The notes: generated by a model from the sequence alone, not told the origin. A stretch of DNA of 32,685 nt from Acidimicrobiaceae bacterium (GCA_027315005.1 DAHUZT010000108.1:1-32685), one strand, 5' to 3'; counted from the first letter of the stretch, positions 1 through 7,744 are shown. Made by a program: numbers and translations.

Positions 1-1
1 T

Positions 2-658
2 GCCCGTGACCAGGCGGCTCGGATGCTGGTGGCCCTGTACCGGTGCTTCACGGACGGTGACTGCGATCTGGCCGAGATCAATCCCCTGATCCTCACTCCC
101 GATGGCAGGGTGCACGCTCTCGACGCGAAGGTGACGCTGGACGACAACGCCACTTTCCGGCACTCGGAGTGGGACGAATTCGCTGCCACCGAGGTGGAGG
201 ACGAGCGCGAGTCGCGGGCAAGGGAACGAGGGCTCAACTACATCGGTCTCCAAGGTTCGGTCGGAATCATCGCCAACGGAGCCGGGCTGGCGATGAGCAC
301 CCTTGACGTGGTCAACCAGTGCGGAGGGAGTGCTGCCAACTTCCTCGACATCGGTGGCGGAGCCAACGCCGATGTGATGGCGGCCGCGCTGGAGGTCATC
401 AACTCGGATCCGGCCGTGCGATCGATCCTGGTCAATATCTTCGGGGGTATCACCCGAGTCGACGAGGTGGCCAAGGGCGTGCTGGGAGCACTCGACCGGG
501 TGGAGATCAATGCTCCGATCGTGCTGCGACTCGACGGGACGAATGCCGTCGCCGGTCGGGAGATCCTCGCCGGGCATCTGTCCGACCGACTGGTCGCCGA
601 GCCGACCATGATCGACGCCGCCCGCCGGGCGGTCGCCTTCGCAGGAGAGAATTCATGA
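2..658 (+). CDS. sucC: Succinyl-CoA synthetase beta subunit, C-terminal part (5' end outside the window)
   Basis: The frame is open from base 2, so the gene enters from outside; about 218 of the usual 380-400 residues are present. The visible part covers the end of the ATP-grasp nucleotide-binding domain (the AEINPL motif) and the C-terminal ligase-CoA domain (NGAGLAMSTLD, FLDIGGGA, NIFGGITR). With the alpha subunit, the enzyme converts succinyl-CoA to succinate with ATP or GTP formation in the cytosolic TCA cycle. The stop codon overlaps the sucD start by four bases (ATGA), so the two are translationally coupled. The family assignment is secure; which nucleotide is used cannot be read from this fragment. 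Confidence 0.95.
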   Translation, partial: ARDQAARMLVALYRCFTDGDCDLAEINPLILTPDGRVHALDAKVTLDDNATFRHSEWDEFAATEVEDERESRARERGLNYIGLQGSVGIIANGAGLAMSTLDVVNQCGGSAANFLDIGGGANADVMAAALEVINSDPAVRSILVNIFGGITRVDEVAKGVLGALDRVEINAPIVLRLDGTNAVAGREILAGHLSDRLVAEPTMIDAARRAVAFAGENS

Positions 659-1545
659 GCATCTTCGTCGACGAGCGCACCAGGGTTGTCATCCAGGGTG
701 TCAGCCCGACCAGCCAAGGCCTCTACCACGGTCTGCGCAACCGGGCCTACGGCACAAACGTCGTCGCCGGAACCAATCCCAAGCGGGGAGGCGAGGAGAT
801 CGAGGGCATACCGGTGTACGCAACCGTCTCCCAAGCAGTGGAGGAGACCGGGGCCAATGCCAGTTTCATCTCGGTGCCGCCCCGATTCGCCGCTGACGCC
901 ATCTTGGAGGCCGCCGCCGCCGGCGTCCCCTTCGTGGTCTGCATCACCGAGGGCATCCCGGCCCAGGACGAAGCCTTGGCCTACAACCGGCTGCGGCGAG
1001 ACTTCCCCGGCACCCGACTGCTCGGTCCGAACTGCCCGGGCATCATCTCCCCGGGCCGGTGCAACATCGGGATCACTTCGGGTGACATCGCCCTGGAGGG
1101 AGGCCCTGTGGGCATCGTCAGCCGCTCGGGGACCCTCACTTACCAGGCGCTCCACGAGCTCAGCCAGCAGAGTGTGGGGCAGACCACCTGCGTGGGTATC
1201 GGGGGCGATCCCGTTCCGGGCACCAGTTTCATCGACTGCCTGGCCGCTTTCGAGGACGATGATGAGACCCGGGCGATCATGATGATCGGCGAGATCGGTG
1301 GTTCGGCCGAGGAGGAGGCAGCCCGGTTCATCGCATCATCGGTCTCAAAGCCCGTTGTGTCCTACATCGCGGGGGTCACCGCCCCCCCCGGCCGCAAGAT
1401 GGGCCACGCCGGCGCCATCATCTCGGGGTCGAAGGGAACGGCCCAGGCCAAGATCGACGCCCTGTCCGCCGCCGGTGTCACCGTCGCACAGAACCCGACC
1501 GAGGCAGGCGAGGCCATGGTCGATGTCGTCCGGACGCTCGCCTGA
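655..1545 (+). CDS. sucD: Succinyl-CoA synthetase alpha subunit
   Basis: A full-length 296-residue protein, normal for SucD. The N-terminal CoA-binding Rossmann domain is followed by the ligase domain. The phosphohistidine active site is H251 within GRKMGHAGAI, and GPNCPGIISPG and VSRSGTLTYQ are the other family signatures. The ATG at 655 is preceded by an AGGAGA ribosome binding site and overlaps the sucC stop codon, which fixes the start. It forms the alpha-beta complex with the upstream SucC, making succinate for the succinate dehydrogenase encoded about 11 kb downstream in this window. Confidence 0.97.
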   Translation: MSIFVDERTRVVIQGVSPTSQGLYHGLRNRAYGTNVVAGTNPKRGGEEIEGIPVYATVSQAVEETGANASFISVPPRFAADAILEAAAAGVPFVVCITEGIPAQDEALAYNRLRRDFPGTRLLGPNCPGIISPGRCNIGITSGDIALEGGPVGIVSRSGTLTYQALHELSQQSVGQTTCVGIGGDPVPGTSFIDCLAAFEDDDETRAIMMIGEIGGSAEEEAARFIASSVSKPVVSYIAGVTAPPGRKMGHAGAIISGSKGTAQAKIDALSAAGVTVAQNPTEAGEAMVDVVRTLA

Positions 1546-2288
1546 GCGCCTCGGTCCCGTCGGCCGACGCCCTGGCCGACCACCCCATCTCCGCGGTCAT
1601 CTTCGACCTTGACGGCCTGCTCATCGATTCGGAGCCCTTCTGGCGCCAGGCTGAGATCGAAGTGTTCGGCCGACTCGGTCTCCCACTGAACGAGGCCGAC
1701 GTGCGTGAGACCATGGGGCTCAGGATCGACGACGCCGTCTCCCACTGGCGGCGGCGGCGCCCATGGCAGGGTGCACCGCCCTCCGAGGTGGCGGCGACCA
1801 TCACCGCCCGGGTGACCGAGCTGATCGGTGCGAGGGGCGAGCCCATGCCGGGTGCGATCGAGGCAATCGGGCTGTGCCATCGGTTGGGGCTGCCGGTTGC
1901 CGTGTGTTCGGGTTCATATGCCTCGGTCATCCGAGCCGCTCTCGACCGCTTGGGGGTCGGACCGGAGGTGACCGCGTGGCGCTCGGCAGAATGGGAGCCG
2001 TACGGAAAGCCCCATCCCGGTGTCTATTTGTCGACGGCATCAGCTCTCGGAGTTGCCCCGACCGGATGCCTGGCCGTCGAGGATTCGTTCAACGGGGCCA
2101 TCGCGGCCAAGGCAGCGAGGATGCGTGTGGTCGTGGTACCGGAGCCAGACGCGGCCGCTTCGCCGCGCTGGAGCTTCTGCGACGCGCTGATCCCATCTCT
2201 CACCCGCTTCGACCGGACACTGATCGAGTCGTTCAACCGGGGTGCGGACCATCGTTCGGTGGTTGAGCCTCCCGGTCGAGGTGGTTGA
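1542..2288 (+). CDS. HAD-superfamily sugar-phosphate phosphatase, HxpB/YniC-like; start codon uncertain (probably CTG)
   Basis: All HAD motifs are present: FDLDGLLIDSE with the nucleophile and acid aspartates (D22 and D24 from a CTG at 1542), VCSGS as motif II, the YGKPHP lysine as motif III, and VEDSFNGAIAAKAARM as motif IV. The cap region (TMGLRID, then W..RRPWQG) resembles E. coli HxpB, a hexitol and 2-deoxyglucose-6-phosphate phosphatase, so a small sugar phosphate is the likely substrate. The oddity is the start: no ATG, GTG or TTG lies in frame upstream of motif I, and the first GTG, at 1662, would remove the catalytic aspartates. A CTG at 1542 overlapping the sucD stop, or a CTG at 1572, are the plausible starts. 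The C-terminus ends inside a 22-bp tandem duplication. Confidence 0.85.
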   Translation: MSASVPSADALADHPISAVIFDLDGLLIDSEPFWRQAEIEVFGRLGLPLNEADVRETMGLRIDDAVSHWRRRRPWQGAPPSEVAATITARVTELIGARGEPMPGAIEAIGLCHRLGLPVAVCSGSYASVIRAALDRLGVGPEVTAWRSAEWEPYGKPHPGVYLSTASALGVAPTGCLAVEDSFNGAIAAKAARMRVVVVPEPDAAASPRWSFCDALIPSLTRFDRTLIESFNRGADHRSVVEPPGRGG

Positions 2289-2304
2289 CCCTCCCGGTCG
2301 AGGT
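2261..2304 (+). repeat. 22-bp tandem duplication at the end of the HAD gene
   Basis: Two adjacent 22-bp copies (2261-2282 and 2283-2304) differ at one base. The unit is not a multiple of three, so the second copy is read in another frame and supplies the gene's TGA stop codon. Confidence 0.9.
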
Positions 2305-2330
2305 GGCAGCCGCTTTCAGAAAATAGTTTC

Positions 2331-2377
2331 GGAATTGCCCTACCGGTGCCGATAGTGCAACCACGAGGGGCAATTCC
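2331..2377. other. Perfect 10-bp inverted repeat between the HAD gene and purN
   Basis: GGAATTGCCC (2331-2340) and GGGCAATTCC (2368-2377) are exact reverse complements separated by 27 bases. This could be the terminator stem of the sucCD-HAD transcript or a protein binding site. No T-run follows, so a classical terminator is not proven. Confidence 0.6.
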
Positions 2378-2404
2378 CCGGGCAGGGGGAAACCGGGCGA
2401 TGTC

Positions 2405-2435
2405 GGCCCTGCGCCGGAGGTAGTCCGGCGGGGCC
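2405..2435. other. Strong GC-rich hairpin upstream of purN
   Basis: CGCCGGA (2412-2418) pairs with TCCGGCG (2424-2430) around a 5-base loop. The stem extends through GGCCC (2405-2409) with GGGCC (2431-2435) across a two-base bulge, giving about 12 base pairs. With the neighbouring inverted repeats it makes the 2289-2551 intergenic region unusually structured. The function is unknown; terminator or regulatory site are both possible. Confidence 0.55.
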
Positions 2436-2539
2436 ACGTCGCCCGGGCACTGTTGCGGGGACGCTACCACCCGGCAGGCGTGTGAGGCGGGTGGAGCCAG
2501 GCCGCGATGGGGAGCGAACCAGGCGGCGGGTGCCGCTGG

Positions 2540-2545
2540 TAGCGT
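2540..2545 (+). promoter_or_regulatory. Leaderless -10 box for purN (TAGCGT)
   Basis: TAGCGT ends six bases before the GTG start of purN, and no Shine-Dalgarno sequence is present. The box lies in the right arm (2537-2545) of a 9-bp inverted repeat whose left arm, ACGCTACCA, is at 2461-2469. It is the likely promoter of the purN-purH-folD chain. Confidence 0.6.
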
Positions 2546-2551
2546 TCGGTC

Positions 2552-3229
2552 GTGTTCGCCACCGCACCAGAAGGACCGGATCCGTCGGCAGTGGCCGTGG
2601 CGGTGCTCGCCTCGGGGGCCGGCACGATCTTGGAGGCCGTGTTGGCTGCGGATCTGCCGGTTCGGCTGGTCGTGACCGATCGACCATGTCGGGCGATCGA
2701 GGTGGCTGTGGCGGCGGACGTGGCGTCGGTGCTCGTCGACCGCGCCGAGTTCGGTGGCTACGGGCCGGGATTCGACCGCGGCGGGTACACCGAGGCCCTG
2801 ACCGAAGTGTTGGTACGCTTCGATGTCCAGGTCGTGGCGATGGCCGGTTTCGGCACGGTGCTCGGTGAGGCGGTGCACGTCGCCTTCCCCGGTCGGATCC
2901 TCAACACCCATCCGGCCCTCCTTCCCGCCTTCCCGGGTTGGCACGCCGTCGCCGACGCGTTGGCTGCCGGTGTCCAGGAGACCGGGACCACTGTGCACAT
3001 CGCCACCCCCGAGATGGATGCCGGGCCGGTGCTGGCTCAGCGGTCGGTGCCGGTCCTTCCCGGCGATTCCGAGGACACCCTGCACGAGCGGATCAAGGTC
3101 GTGGAGCGCGCGCTCTACCCCGAGGCCATTGCCCACTTCATCGAAGGCCTCCAGCGCGGCGCACCGGCCGCCGATCTCGGTCCTGCCGATCCGACCCCCA
3201 ATGAGCCATCGTCGAAGGTGGCCTCGTGA
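2552..3229 (+). CDS. purN: Phosphoribosylglycinamide formyltransferase
   Basis: A 225-residue single-domain GAR transformylase, which moves a formyl group from 10-formyl-THF to GAR in purine synthesis. The N-terminal VLASGAGTILEAV loop matches the phosphate-binding region. The catalytic triad is recognisable as N118 and H120 in NTHPALLPAFPG and D156 in EMDAGPVL, with the same 36-residue His-to-Asp spacing as the E. coli enzyme. The GTG start follows a leaderless -10 box. The stop codon overlaps the purH start by four bases (GTGA), so the two purine enzymes are coupled and both use 10-formyl-THF, which the downstream folD product can supply. Confidence 0.95.
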   Translation: MFATAPEGPDPSAVAVAVLASGAGTILEAVLAADLPVRLVVTDRPCRAIEVAVAADVASVLVDRAEFGGYGPGFDRGGYTEALTEVLVRFDVQVVAMAGFGTVLGEAVHVAFPGRILNTHPALLPAFPGWHAVADALAAGVQETGTTVHIATPEMDAGPVLAQRSVPVLPGDSEDTLHERIKVVERALYPEAIAHFIEGLQRGAPAADLGPADPTPNEPSSKVAS

Positions 3230-4788
3230 GGGCCCTGCTGTCCGTCTACGACAAGTCAGGTCTCGTCGACTTCGCCCGAGGTCTGAGCGACCTCGGTTGG
3301 GAGCTGATCTCGAGCGGGGGCACCTCGGCCGTTCTGGCCGCTGCGGGAGTCGACCATTCCGAGGTGGCCGAGGTCACAGGGGCCCCCGAGATGCTCGGTG
3401 GCCGGGTGAAGACGCTGCACCCCGCGATCCACGGTGGCATCCTGGCCGATCGGTCGAAGCCCGAGCACATCGATGCGCTCGACCGGTTGGGGATCGGGCT
3501 GATCGACCTCGTCGTGTGCAACCTGTACCCATTCACCACCGAACCGTCCGTCGAGCTCATCGACGTTGGCGGTCCGACGATGGTCCGAGCCGCGGCGAAG
3601 AATCACGACCACGTGGGGGTCGTGGTCGACCCGGGAGAGTACCCGGCGGTGCTCGACGAGCTACGGCAGTCAGGAGCGCTCTCGGACGCGACCAAGAAGC
3701 GTCTGGCTCGCCAGGCATTCACCCACACCGCCGGATACGACGCCGCCATCGTGTCCTGGCTCGACAGTTCGGAATTGGCCGAGCGCGATCCGTCAGCAAC
3801 CGTCGAGGCCTTCGATGCAGTGTCGTTGCTGCCGAACGTCCTACACCTGACCCTCGAGCGAGCCAGTTCGATGCGCTACGGAGAGAACCCCCACCAGCAC
3901 GGGGCCCGCTACCGCATCGCCGGTCAGCGATCGTGGTGGGACGGAGTCGTCCAGCACGGTGGCAAGGAGCTCTCCTACCTCAACGTCTACGACGCAGACG
4001 CCGCGTGGCGTCTCGTACACGAGCTCGGAAGAGAAATGTCCACGGGGTCTGCCGTGGCCATCATCAAGCACGCCAATCCATGTGGCGCGGCCGTTGATGC
4101 CGATCTCTCCCGGGCCTATGAGCGCGCCCTCGAGTGCGATTCGCAATCGGCGTTCGGGGGCGTGGTGGCTGTGGGTGGTGCCGTCGATGCCCAGGTGGCG
4201 GCCGTCATCGCCGCAGGTCCCCAGGCAGACGTGATCGTGGCACCGTCCTTCGACGACGAAGCGTTGGTCGCTCTGACCTCCCGGCGCAAGGCGACCCGCC
4301 TTCTCTCCGCACCTCCCCCTGAGCCCATCAGCCGCCAGATCCGCACCCTCGGCAACAGCGTGCTCGTCCAGGACGCCGACCGGTTCCTCATCGCACCCGA
4401 CCAATGGGAGGTGGTGACATCGATGTCCCCGACCGAAGCCCAGTGGCGCGACCTGACCATGGCCTGGGTCCTGTGCGCCCGCACCACCTCGAACGCGGTC
4501 GTCGTCGTGACCGGGGGTCAGGCGGTGGGGGTCGGTGCCGGTCAGCAATCCCGGGTAGTCGCTGCGCAGATCGCCGTGGACAAGGCGGGAAGTCGGGCTC
4601 GGGAAGGTGCGGCTGCCAGTGACGCCTTTTTTCCTTTCGCCGACGGGATGTTGGTGCTGGCCGGGGCCGGTGTCGGGGCGGTCGTGCAGCCCGGGGGCTC
4701 GATTCGGGACGGCGAAGTCGTCGAGGCCGCCGACCAGGCCGGAATCGCTATGGTCATGGCCGGCGGCGAACGGCACTTCCGACATTGA
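3226..4788 (+). CDS. purH: Bifunctional AICAR transformylase / IMP cyclohydrolase
   Basis: 520 residues, the normal length. The N-terminal MGS-like cyclohydrolase domain (LLSVYDKSGL, SSGGTS, GRVKTLHPAIHGGIL) closes the ring to IMP. The C-terminal transformylase domain formylates AICAR and contains MRYGENPHQ, AIIKHANPCG (catalytic K281 and H282) and CDSQSAFGG. These are the last two steps of purine synthesis. The GTG start overlaps the purN stop and sits behind an AAGGTGG ribosome binding site. The stop codon overlaps the TTG start of folD, so purN, purH and folD form one operon. Confidence 0.97.
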   Translation: MRALLSVYDKSGLVDFARGLSDLGWELISSGGTSAVLAAAGVDHSEVAEVTGAPEMLGGRVKTLHPAIHGGILADRSKPEHIDALDRLGIGLIDLVVCNLYPFTTEPSVELIDVGGPTMVRAAAKNHDHVGVVVDPGEYPAVLDELRQSGALSDATKKRLARQAFTHTAGYDAAIVSWLDSSELAERDPSATVEAFDAVSLLPNVLHLTLERASSMRYGENPHQHGARYRIAGQRSWWDGVVQHGGKELSYLNVYDADAAWRLVHELGREMSTGSAVAIIKHANPCGAAVDADLSRAYERALECDSQSAFGGVVAVGGAVDAQVAAVIAAGPQADVIVAPSFDDEALVALTSRRKATRLLSAPPPEPISRQIRTLGNSVLVQDADRFLIAPDQWEVVTSMSPTEAQWRDLTMAWVLCARTTSNAVVVVTGGQAVGVGAGQQSRVVAAQIAVDKAGSRAREGAAASDAFFPFADGMLVLAGAGVGAVVQPGGSIRDGEVVEAADQAGIAMVMAGGERHFRH

Positions 4789-5639
4789 CCGCCATCCGCC
4801 TCGATGGTGAGGCGCCGGCGGCGCGGATTCGGTCCGAGATCGCAGAGCGGGTGACCCGGCTCCGGAACGACGGCGTCACGGTCGGGCTCGGCACCATCCT
4901 TGTCGGCGGTGATGGGCCGAGCGCCCGGTACGTGGCGATGAAGCACGCCGATTGTGCCGAGGTCGGTATCGAATCGATCCATGAGCATCTGCCCGGATGG
5001 GTATCCGAAGAGGAGCTCCTTTCGGTCGTGGCCCGGTTCAACGCCGATCCGAAGGTCCATGCCTTTCTCGTCCAGCTTCCGCTTCCGGCCGCGCTCGACG
5101 AGCAGCGGGTACTGTTCGCCGTCGATCCGGACAAGGACGTCGACGGCCTCCATCCGGTCAATCTGGGCCGGCTGGTCATGGGCGCCGGAGGGGCCGTGCC
5201 CTGCACGCCCGCCGGAATTCTCGAGCTGCTCCGGGCCCACGAGGTCCCGGTCGAGGGAAAGCACGTCGTAGTGATCGGTCGGGGATTGACCATCGGTCGC
5301 CCGTTGGCCCTGCTGCTCACCTCGAAACGTCCTGGATGCAACGCGGCGGTGACGGTGGTGCACACTGGGGTCGAGGACCTGGACGGGTTGATCAGGCAGG
5401 GCGACGTGGTGGTGGCGGCGGCAGGCCGAGCCGGGCTGGTGAGCGCCGACATGATCAAGCCGGGGGCGGCGGTGATCGGAGCGGGCACGTCGTGGGAAGG
5501 CCGGCGTCTGCTCTCCGACGTGGATGAGTCGGTGGCGGACGTCGCCGGATGGATGACTCCCCGGATCGGGGGAGTGGGTCCGATGACCCGGGCCATGTTG
5601 CTGGCCAACGCCGTGCAGGCCGCCGAGAGTGCCCGTTGA
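4785..5639 (+). CDS. folD: Methylene-THF dehydrogenase / methenyl-THF cyclohydrolase
   Basis: 284 residues, standard for FolD, which interconverts 5,10-methylene-THF and 10-formyl-THF in the cytosol. The catalytic lysine is K53 in YVAMKHAD. LVQLPLP, DKDVDGLHPVN and PCTPAGILELL mark the folate site, and GRGLTIGRPLALLL is the NADP-binding loop in the form common in actinobacteria (elsewhere usually GRSxxVGxP). The TTG start overlaps the purH stop (TTGA). The position directly after two 10-formyl-THF-using enzymes fits its role of supplying that cofactor. Confidence 0.96.
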   Translation: MTAIRLDGEAPAARIRSEIAERVTRLRNDGVTVGLGTILVGGDGPSARYVAMKHADCAEVGIESIHEHLPGWVSEEELLSVVARFNADPKVHAFLVQLPLPAALDEQRVLFAVDPDKDVDGLHPVNLGRLVMGAGGAVPCTPAGILELLRAHEVPVEGKHVVVIGRGLTIGRPLALLLTSKRPGCNAAVTVVHTGVEDLDGLIRQGDVVVAAAGRAGLVSADMIKPGAAVIGAGTSWEGRRLLSDVDESVADVAGWMTPRIGGVGPMTRAMLLANAVQAAESAR

Positions 5640-6018
5640 ACAAAGGAGCCCGTGGCATGTCCGACGGTGGCGAGTTCGTGAGTGGCGTCCGTGGGGGACC
5701 TTCACCGTGCTCGACGACTGCCCCACCCACAAGGTCAAGCGCATCGAAGTCGTTCCGGGCAAGCGACTCAGCTACCAGCGTCACGCCCGCCGGGCCGAGC
5801 ACTGGTTCGTCGTTTCCGGCCGAGCCTGTGTCACGCTTGAGGGCGTGAGCTCCGAGGTCAGTGCCGGGCAGGCCGTCGACATCCCGCACGGTTGCGCCCA
5901 TCGGGTCGAGAATCCGGGGGGCGTACCGCTGGTGCTCATCGAGGTCCAGCGGGGAGAGTACTTCGGCGAAGACGACATCGTGCGCCTCGAGGACGACTTC
6001 GGGAGGAGCGATCGGTGA
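5629..6018 (+). CDS. Cupin, mannose-6-phosphate isomerase type II-like; possible 5' frameshift
   Basis: A 129-residue single cupin resembling the C-terminal cupin of type II phosphomannose isomerases: RPWGTFTVLDD, HKVKRIEVVPGKRLSYQRH, AEHWFVVSGRA, IPHGCAHRVENPG, and a C-terminal GEYFGEDDIVRLEDDFGR. The QRH, EHW and HR residues are the expected metal ligands. The only in-frame start is a GTG at 5629 inside the folD end, without a ribosome binding site. A good site, AAAGGAG at 5642-5648, instead precedes an ATG at 5657 in another frame that reads MSDGGEFV, as if one base were missing near 5680. The fold call is firm; the exact substrate and true N-terminus are not. Confidence 0.85.
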   Translation: MPVEQRSPWHVRRWRVREWRPWGTFTVLDDCPTHKVKRIEVVPGKRLSYQRHARRAEHWFVVSGRACVTLEGVSSEVSAGQAVDIPHGCAHRVENPGGVPLVLIEVQRGEYFGEDDIVRLEDDFGRSDR

Positions 6019-6824
6019 TCGGACGACGAGGTGGACCGATGGCATGGGCACTCGCCGTTGCGGTGGCGATCACCCTCGCCCTGCCTGCCGTCCGTTCGGG
6101 CGCGGTGAGCGCGAGGACGGAAGTTCCCCGTGCCACGGCACTGACCGCGACCTCCACCACCAGCGGCTCCACCACGACCGTCCCGGCGACCACGACCACG
6201 ACCGTCCCGGCGGCCACGACGACCGTGGCACCCACAACCTCCACCGTGCCGAGGACCACCACTTCTTCGACCCGGGTCGCCACCACCACCACCACCACGA
6301 CCACTCCTCTGCTCAAGAACACTTCCTCCTCCACTCCATGGTGGCTCATCGTGCTCATCGTGGTACTGGTCCTCCTCATCGGCCTGGTCATCGCCCTCCT
6401 CGTCCTTCGACGTAAGCGGGCCGCAGAGGCTGCTTGGCACAGAGCGGTCGTCCCTGCCCTGGCCGACGCCCAGCTGGCCCGGCAGTCGCTGCTGTCGGGC
6501 AATGCAACTTCCGAGGATCCCGAGGTACGGGGGGCGGTCGGGGTACAAGCCGAGCGTGCCGCCCGTGCGCTCGAGCAGGCGGCGCACCGGGCGCCCGACA
6601 CCGAGTACGCCGATCTCACCACATCGGTCGCCACCTCTCTCCGGGGTCTGGCCTTCGCGGTCGAGGCAGACCGGTTGCTGCGCCACGGGAGTGTCGCCCC
6701 CACCGGGACCCAACTGGCCGAGGCGGACCAGGCCCGGCGGGCCCGGGATGTCGAACTCGGGACCGCCCTCGCCCGCCTGTCGGCACGCACAAGCTCGAAG
6801 GGCACGGGGAGTCGCTCGCGCTGA
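6015..6824 (+). CDS. Single-pass membrane protein with Thr-rich extracellular region, unknown function
   Basis: 269 residues from a GTG at 6015 that overlaps the cupin stop and follows a GGGAGGAG ribosome binding site. An N-terminal signal-like hydrophobic segment (residues 10-30) is followed by a Thr/Ser/Pro/Val-rich low-complexity stretch (about 40-105), one transmembrane helix (WWLIVLIVVLVLLIGL), a basic stop-transfer stretch (LRRKR), and a roughly 130-residue Ala/Arg-rich, probably helical cytoplasmic tail. I recognise no domain. It looks like the last gene of the purN operon by overlap, but nothing links it to purine synthesis; it may be an envelope anchor. Confidence 0.75.
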   Translation: MIGRRGGPMAWALAVAVAITLALPAVRSGAVSARTEVPRATALTATSTTSGSTTTVPATTTTTVPAATTTVAPTTSTVPRTTTSSTRVATTTTTTTTPLLKNTSSSTPWWLIVLIVVLVLLIGLVIALLVLRRKRAAEAAWHRAVVPALADAQLARQSLLSGNATSEDPEVRGAVGVQAERAARALEQAAHRAPDTEYADLTTSVATSLRGLAFAVEADRLLRHGSVAPTGTQLAEADQARRARDVELGTALARLSARTSSKGTGSRSR

Positions 6825-6840
6825 CCCCTCTGCGACCGCA

Positions 6841-6862
6841 CCCGGGGCGCCGCACCCCCGGG
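6841..6862. terminator. GC-rich hairpin after the membrane protein gene
   Basis: CCCGGGG (6841-6847) pairs with CCCCGGG (6856-6862) around an 8-base loop, just after the stop codon and immediately before the metF promoter box. No T-run follows, so its role as a terminator is plausible only. Confidence 0.4.
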
Positions 6863-6865
6863 CGG

Positions 6866-6871
6866 TAGGCT
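6866..6871 (+). promoter_or_regulatory. Leaderless -10 box for metF (TAGGCT)
   Basis: TAGGCT lies nine bases before the metF ATG with no ribosome binding site between. The same hexamer precedes the MoxR, DivIVA and UPF0182 genes in this window. Confidence 0.6.
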
Positions 6872-6880
6872 CTCTGACTC

Positions 6881-7744
6881 ATGACCCGCATCGCCGAGCT
6901 GCTGGCCAAGGGGCGGACCTATTCGTTCGAGTTCTTCCCTCCGAAGAATGATGCCGAGCAGGCTCGTCTGGTGTCCACCCTCCGTGAGCTGGAGCCCCTC
7001 AAACCCTCGTTCGTCTCGGTCACCTACCGGGGGGGTTCCGAATCGCGTCAACGGACGTTCGATTTGGTGACGGGAATGCTTCGTACCACGAGGCTGGTTC
7101 CGATGGCCCATTTGATCTGCGTGGCTCACACCCGTCTCGAGCTGGCGGACATCCTGGTGGCCTACCGGAAGTCAGGCGTCGAGAATCTGATGGCCCTGGG
7201 CGGTGATCCGCCGGACGACCCCGACGACTCGGTGGGTGAACTCGTCCACGCTTCCGAGCTCGTCGAGCTGGCCCGGGCCATCGGTGGTTTTTCGGTGGGG
7301 GTGGCAGCCCAACCGGCCGGGCACCCGCGTTCCGCCGATCTGGCCACCGACCGAGACCTCCTCGCAGCCAAGCTCGAGCTGGCCGATTTCGGAGTCACCC
7401 AGTTCTTCTTCGAAGTGGCCGAGTATGCCCACCTGGTGGCCGCCCTTCGCGAACGGGGCGTGCGCAAGCCGGTCCTACCCGGCATCATGCCGGTCGACAG
7501 CCTCTCGTCGATCCCGAAGATGGCGACCATGGGGGCTGCGGTACCGCCGTGGATGATCGAGCGACTTCAACATGCCGACCGCCTCGGTGGCAAGGAGGGT
7601 GTACGGCGCGAGGGGGTGGCCATCGCCATCGAACTGTGCCGCCAGCTGCTCGAGACGGGTGTACCGGGTCTTCACTTCTATACACTCAACCGCTCCGGAG
7701 CCACACGCGAGATCTACACTGCGCTCGGCCTCGGCGAATCCTAG
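6881..7744 (+). CDS. metF: Methylenetetrahydrofolate reductase
   Basis: 287 residues forming the flavin-dependent TIM barrel that reduces 5,10-methylene-THF to 5-methyl-THF for methionine synthesis. The catalytic glutamate is E17 in FEFFPPK; NLMALGGDPP is the folate and flavin loop, and HFYTLNRSGATREI is the C-terminal signature. The ATG at 6881 lies directly downstream of a TAGGCT box, so the mRNA is probably leaderless. It draws on the same folate pool as FolD, encoded just upstream. A 10-bp tandem repeat follows the stop codon. Confidence 0.95.
   Translation: MTRIAELLAKGRTYSFEFFPPKNDAEQARLVSTLRELEPLKPSFVSVTYRGGSESRQRTFDLVTGMLRTTRLVPMAHLICVAHTRLELADILVAYRKSGVENLMALGGDPPDDPDDSVGELVHASELVELARAIGGFSVGVAAQPAGHPRSADLATDRDLLAAKLELADFGVTQFFFEVAEYAHLVAALRERGVRKPVLPGIMPVDSLSSIPKMATMGAAVPPWMIERLQHADRLGGKEGVRREGVAIAIELCRQLLETGVPGLHFYTLNRSGATREIYTALGLGES

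Noticed and set aside
2340-2450. Small minus-strand frame with a GTG behind a TAGCGT box (mirror of the purN box)
   Set aside because: The 36-residue product has no recognisable features, spacing to the box is ten bases, and the region is better explained by inverted repeats.
2024-3136. Long minus-strand open frame antisense to the HAD gene and purN
   Set aside because: Long antisense frames are expected in high-GC coding DNA; the translation has no family signature while purN on the other strand does.
6165-6310. ACC-rich low-complexity DNA as a repeat array or microsatellite
   Set aside because: It is the coding sequence of the Thr-rich stretch of the membrane protein, with mixed codons and no fixed unit length.
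6825-6880. Riboswitch (SAM or THF type) upstream of metF
   Set aside because: Only 56 bases lie between the genes, they hold a simple hairpin and a -10 box, and the message appears leaderless.
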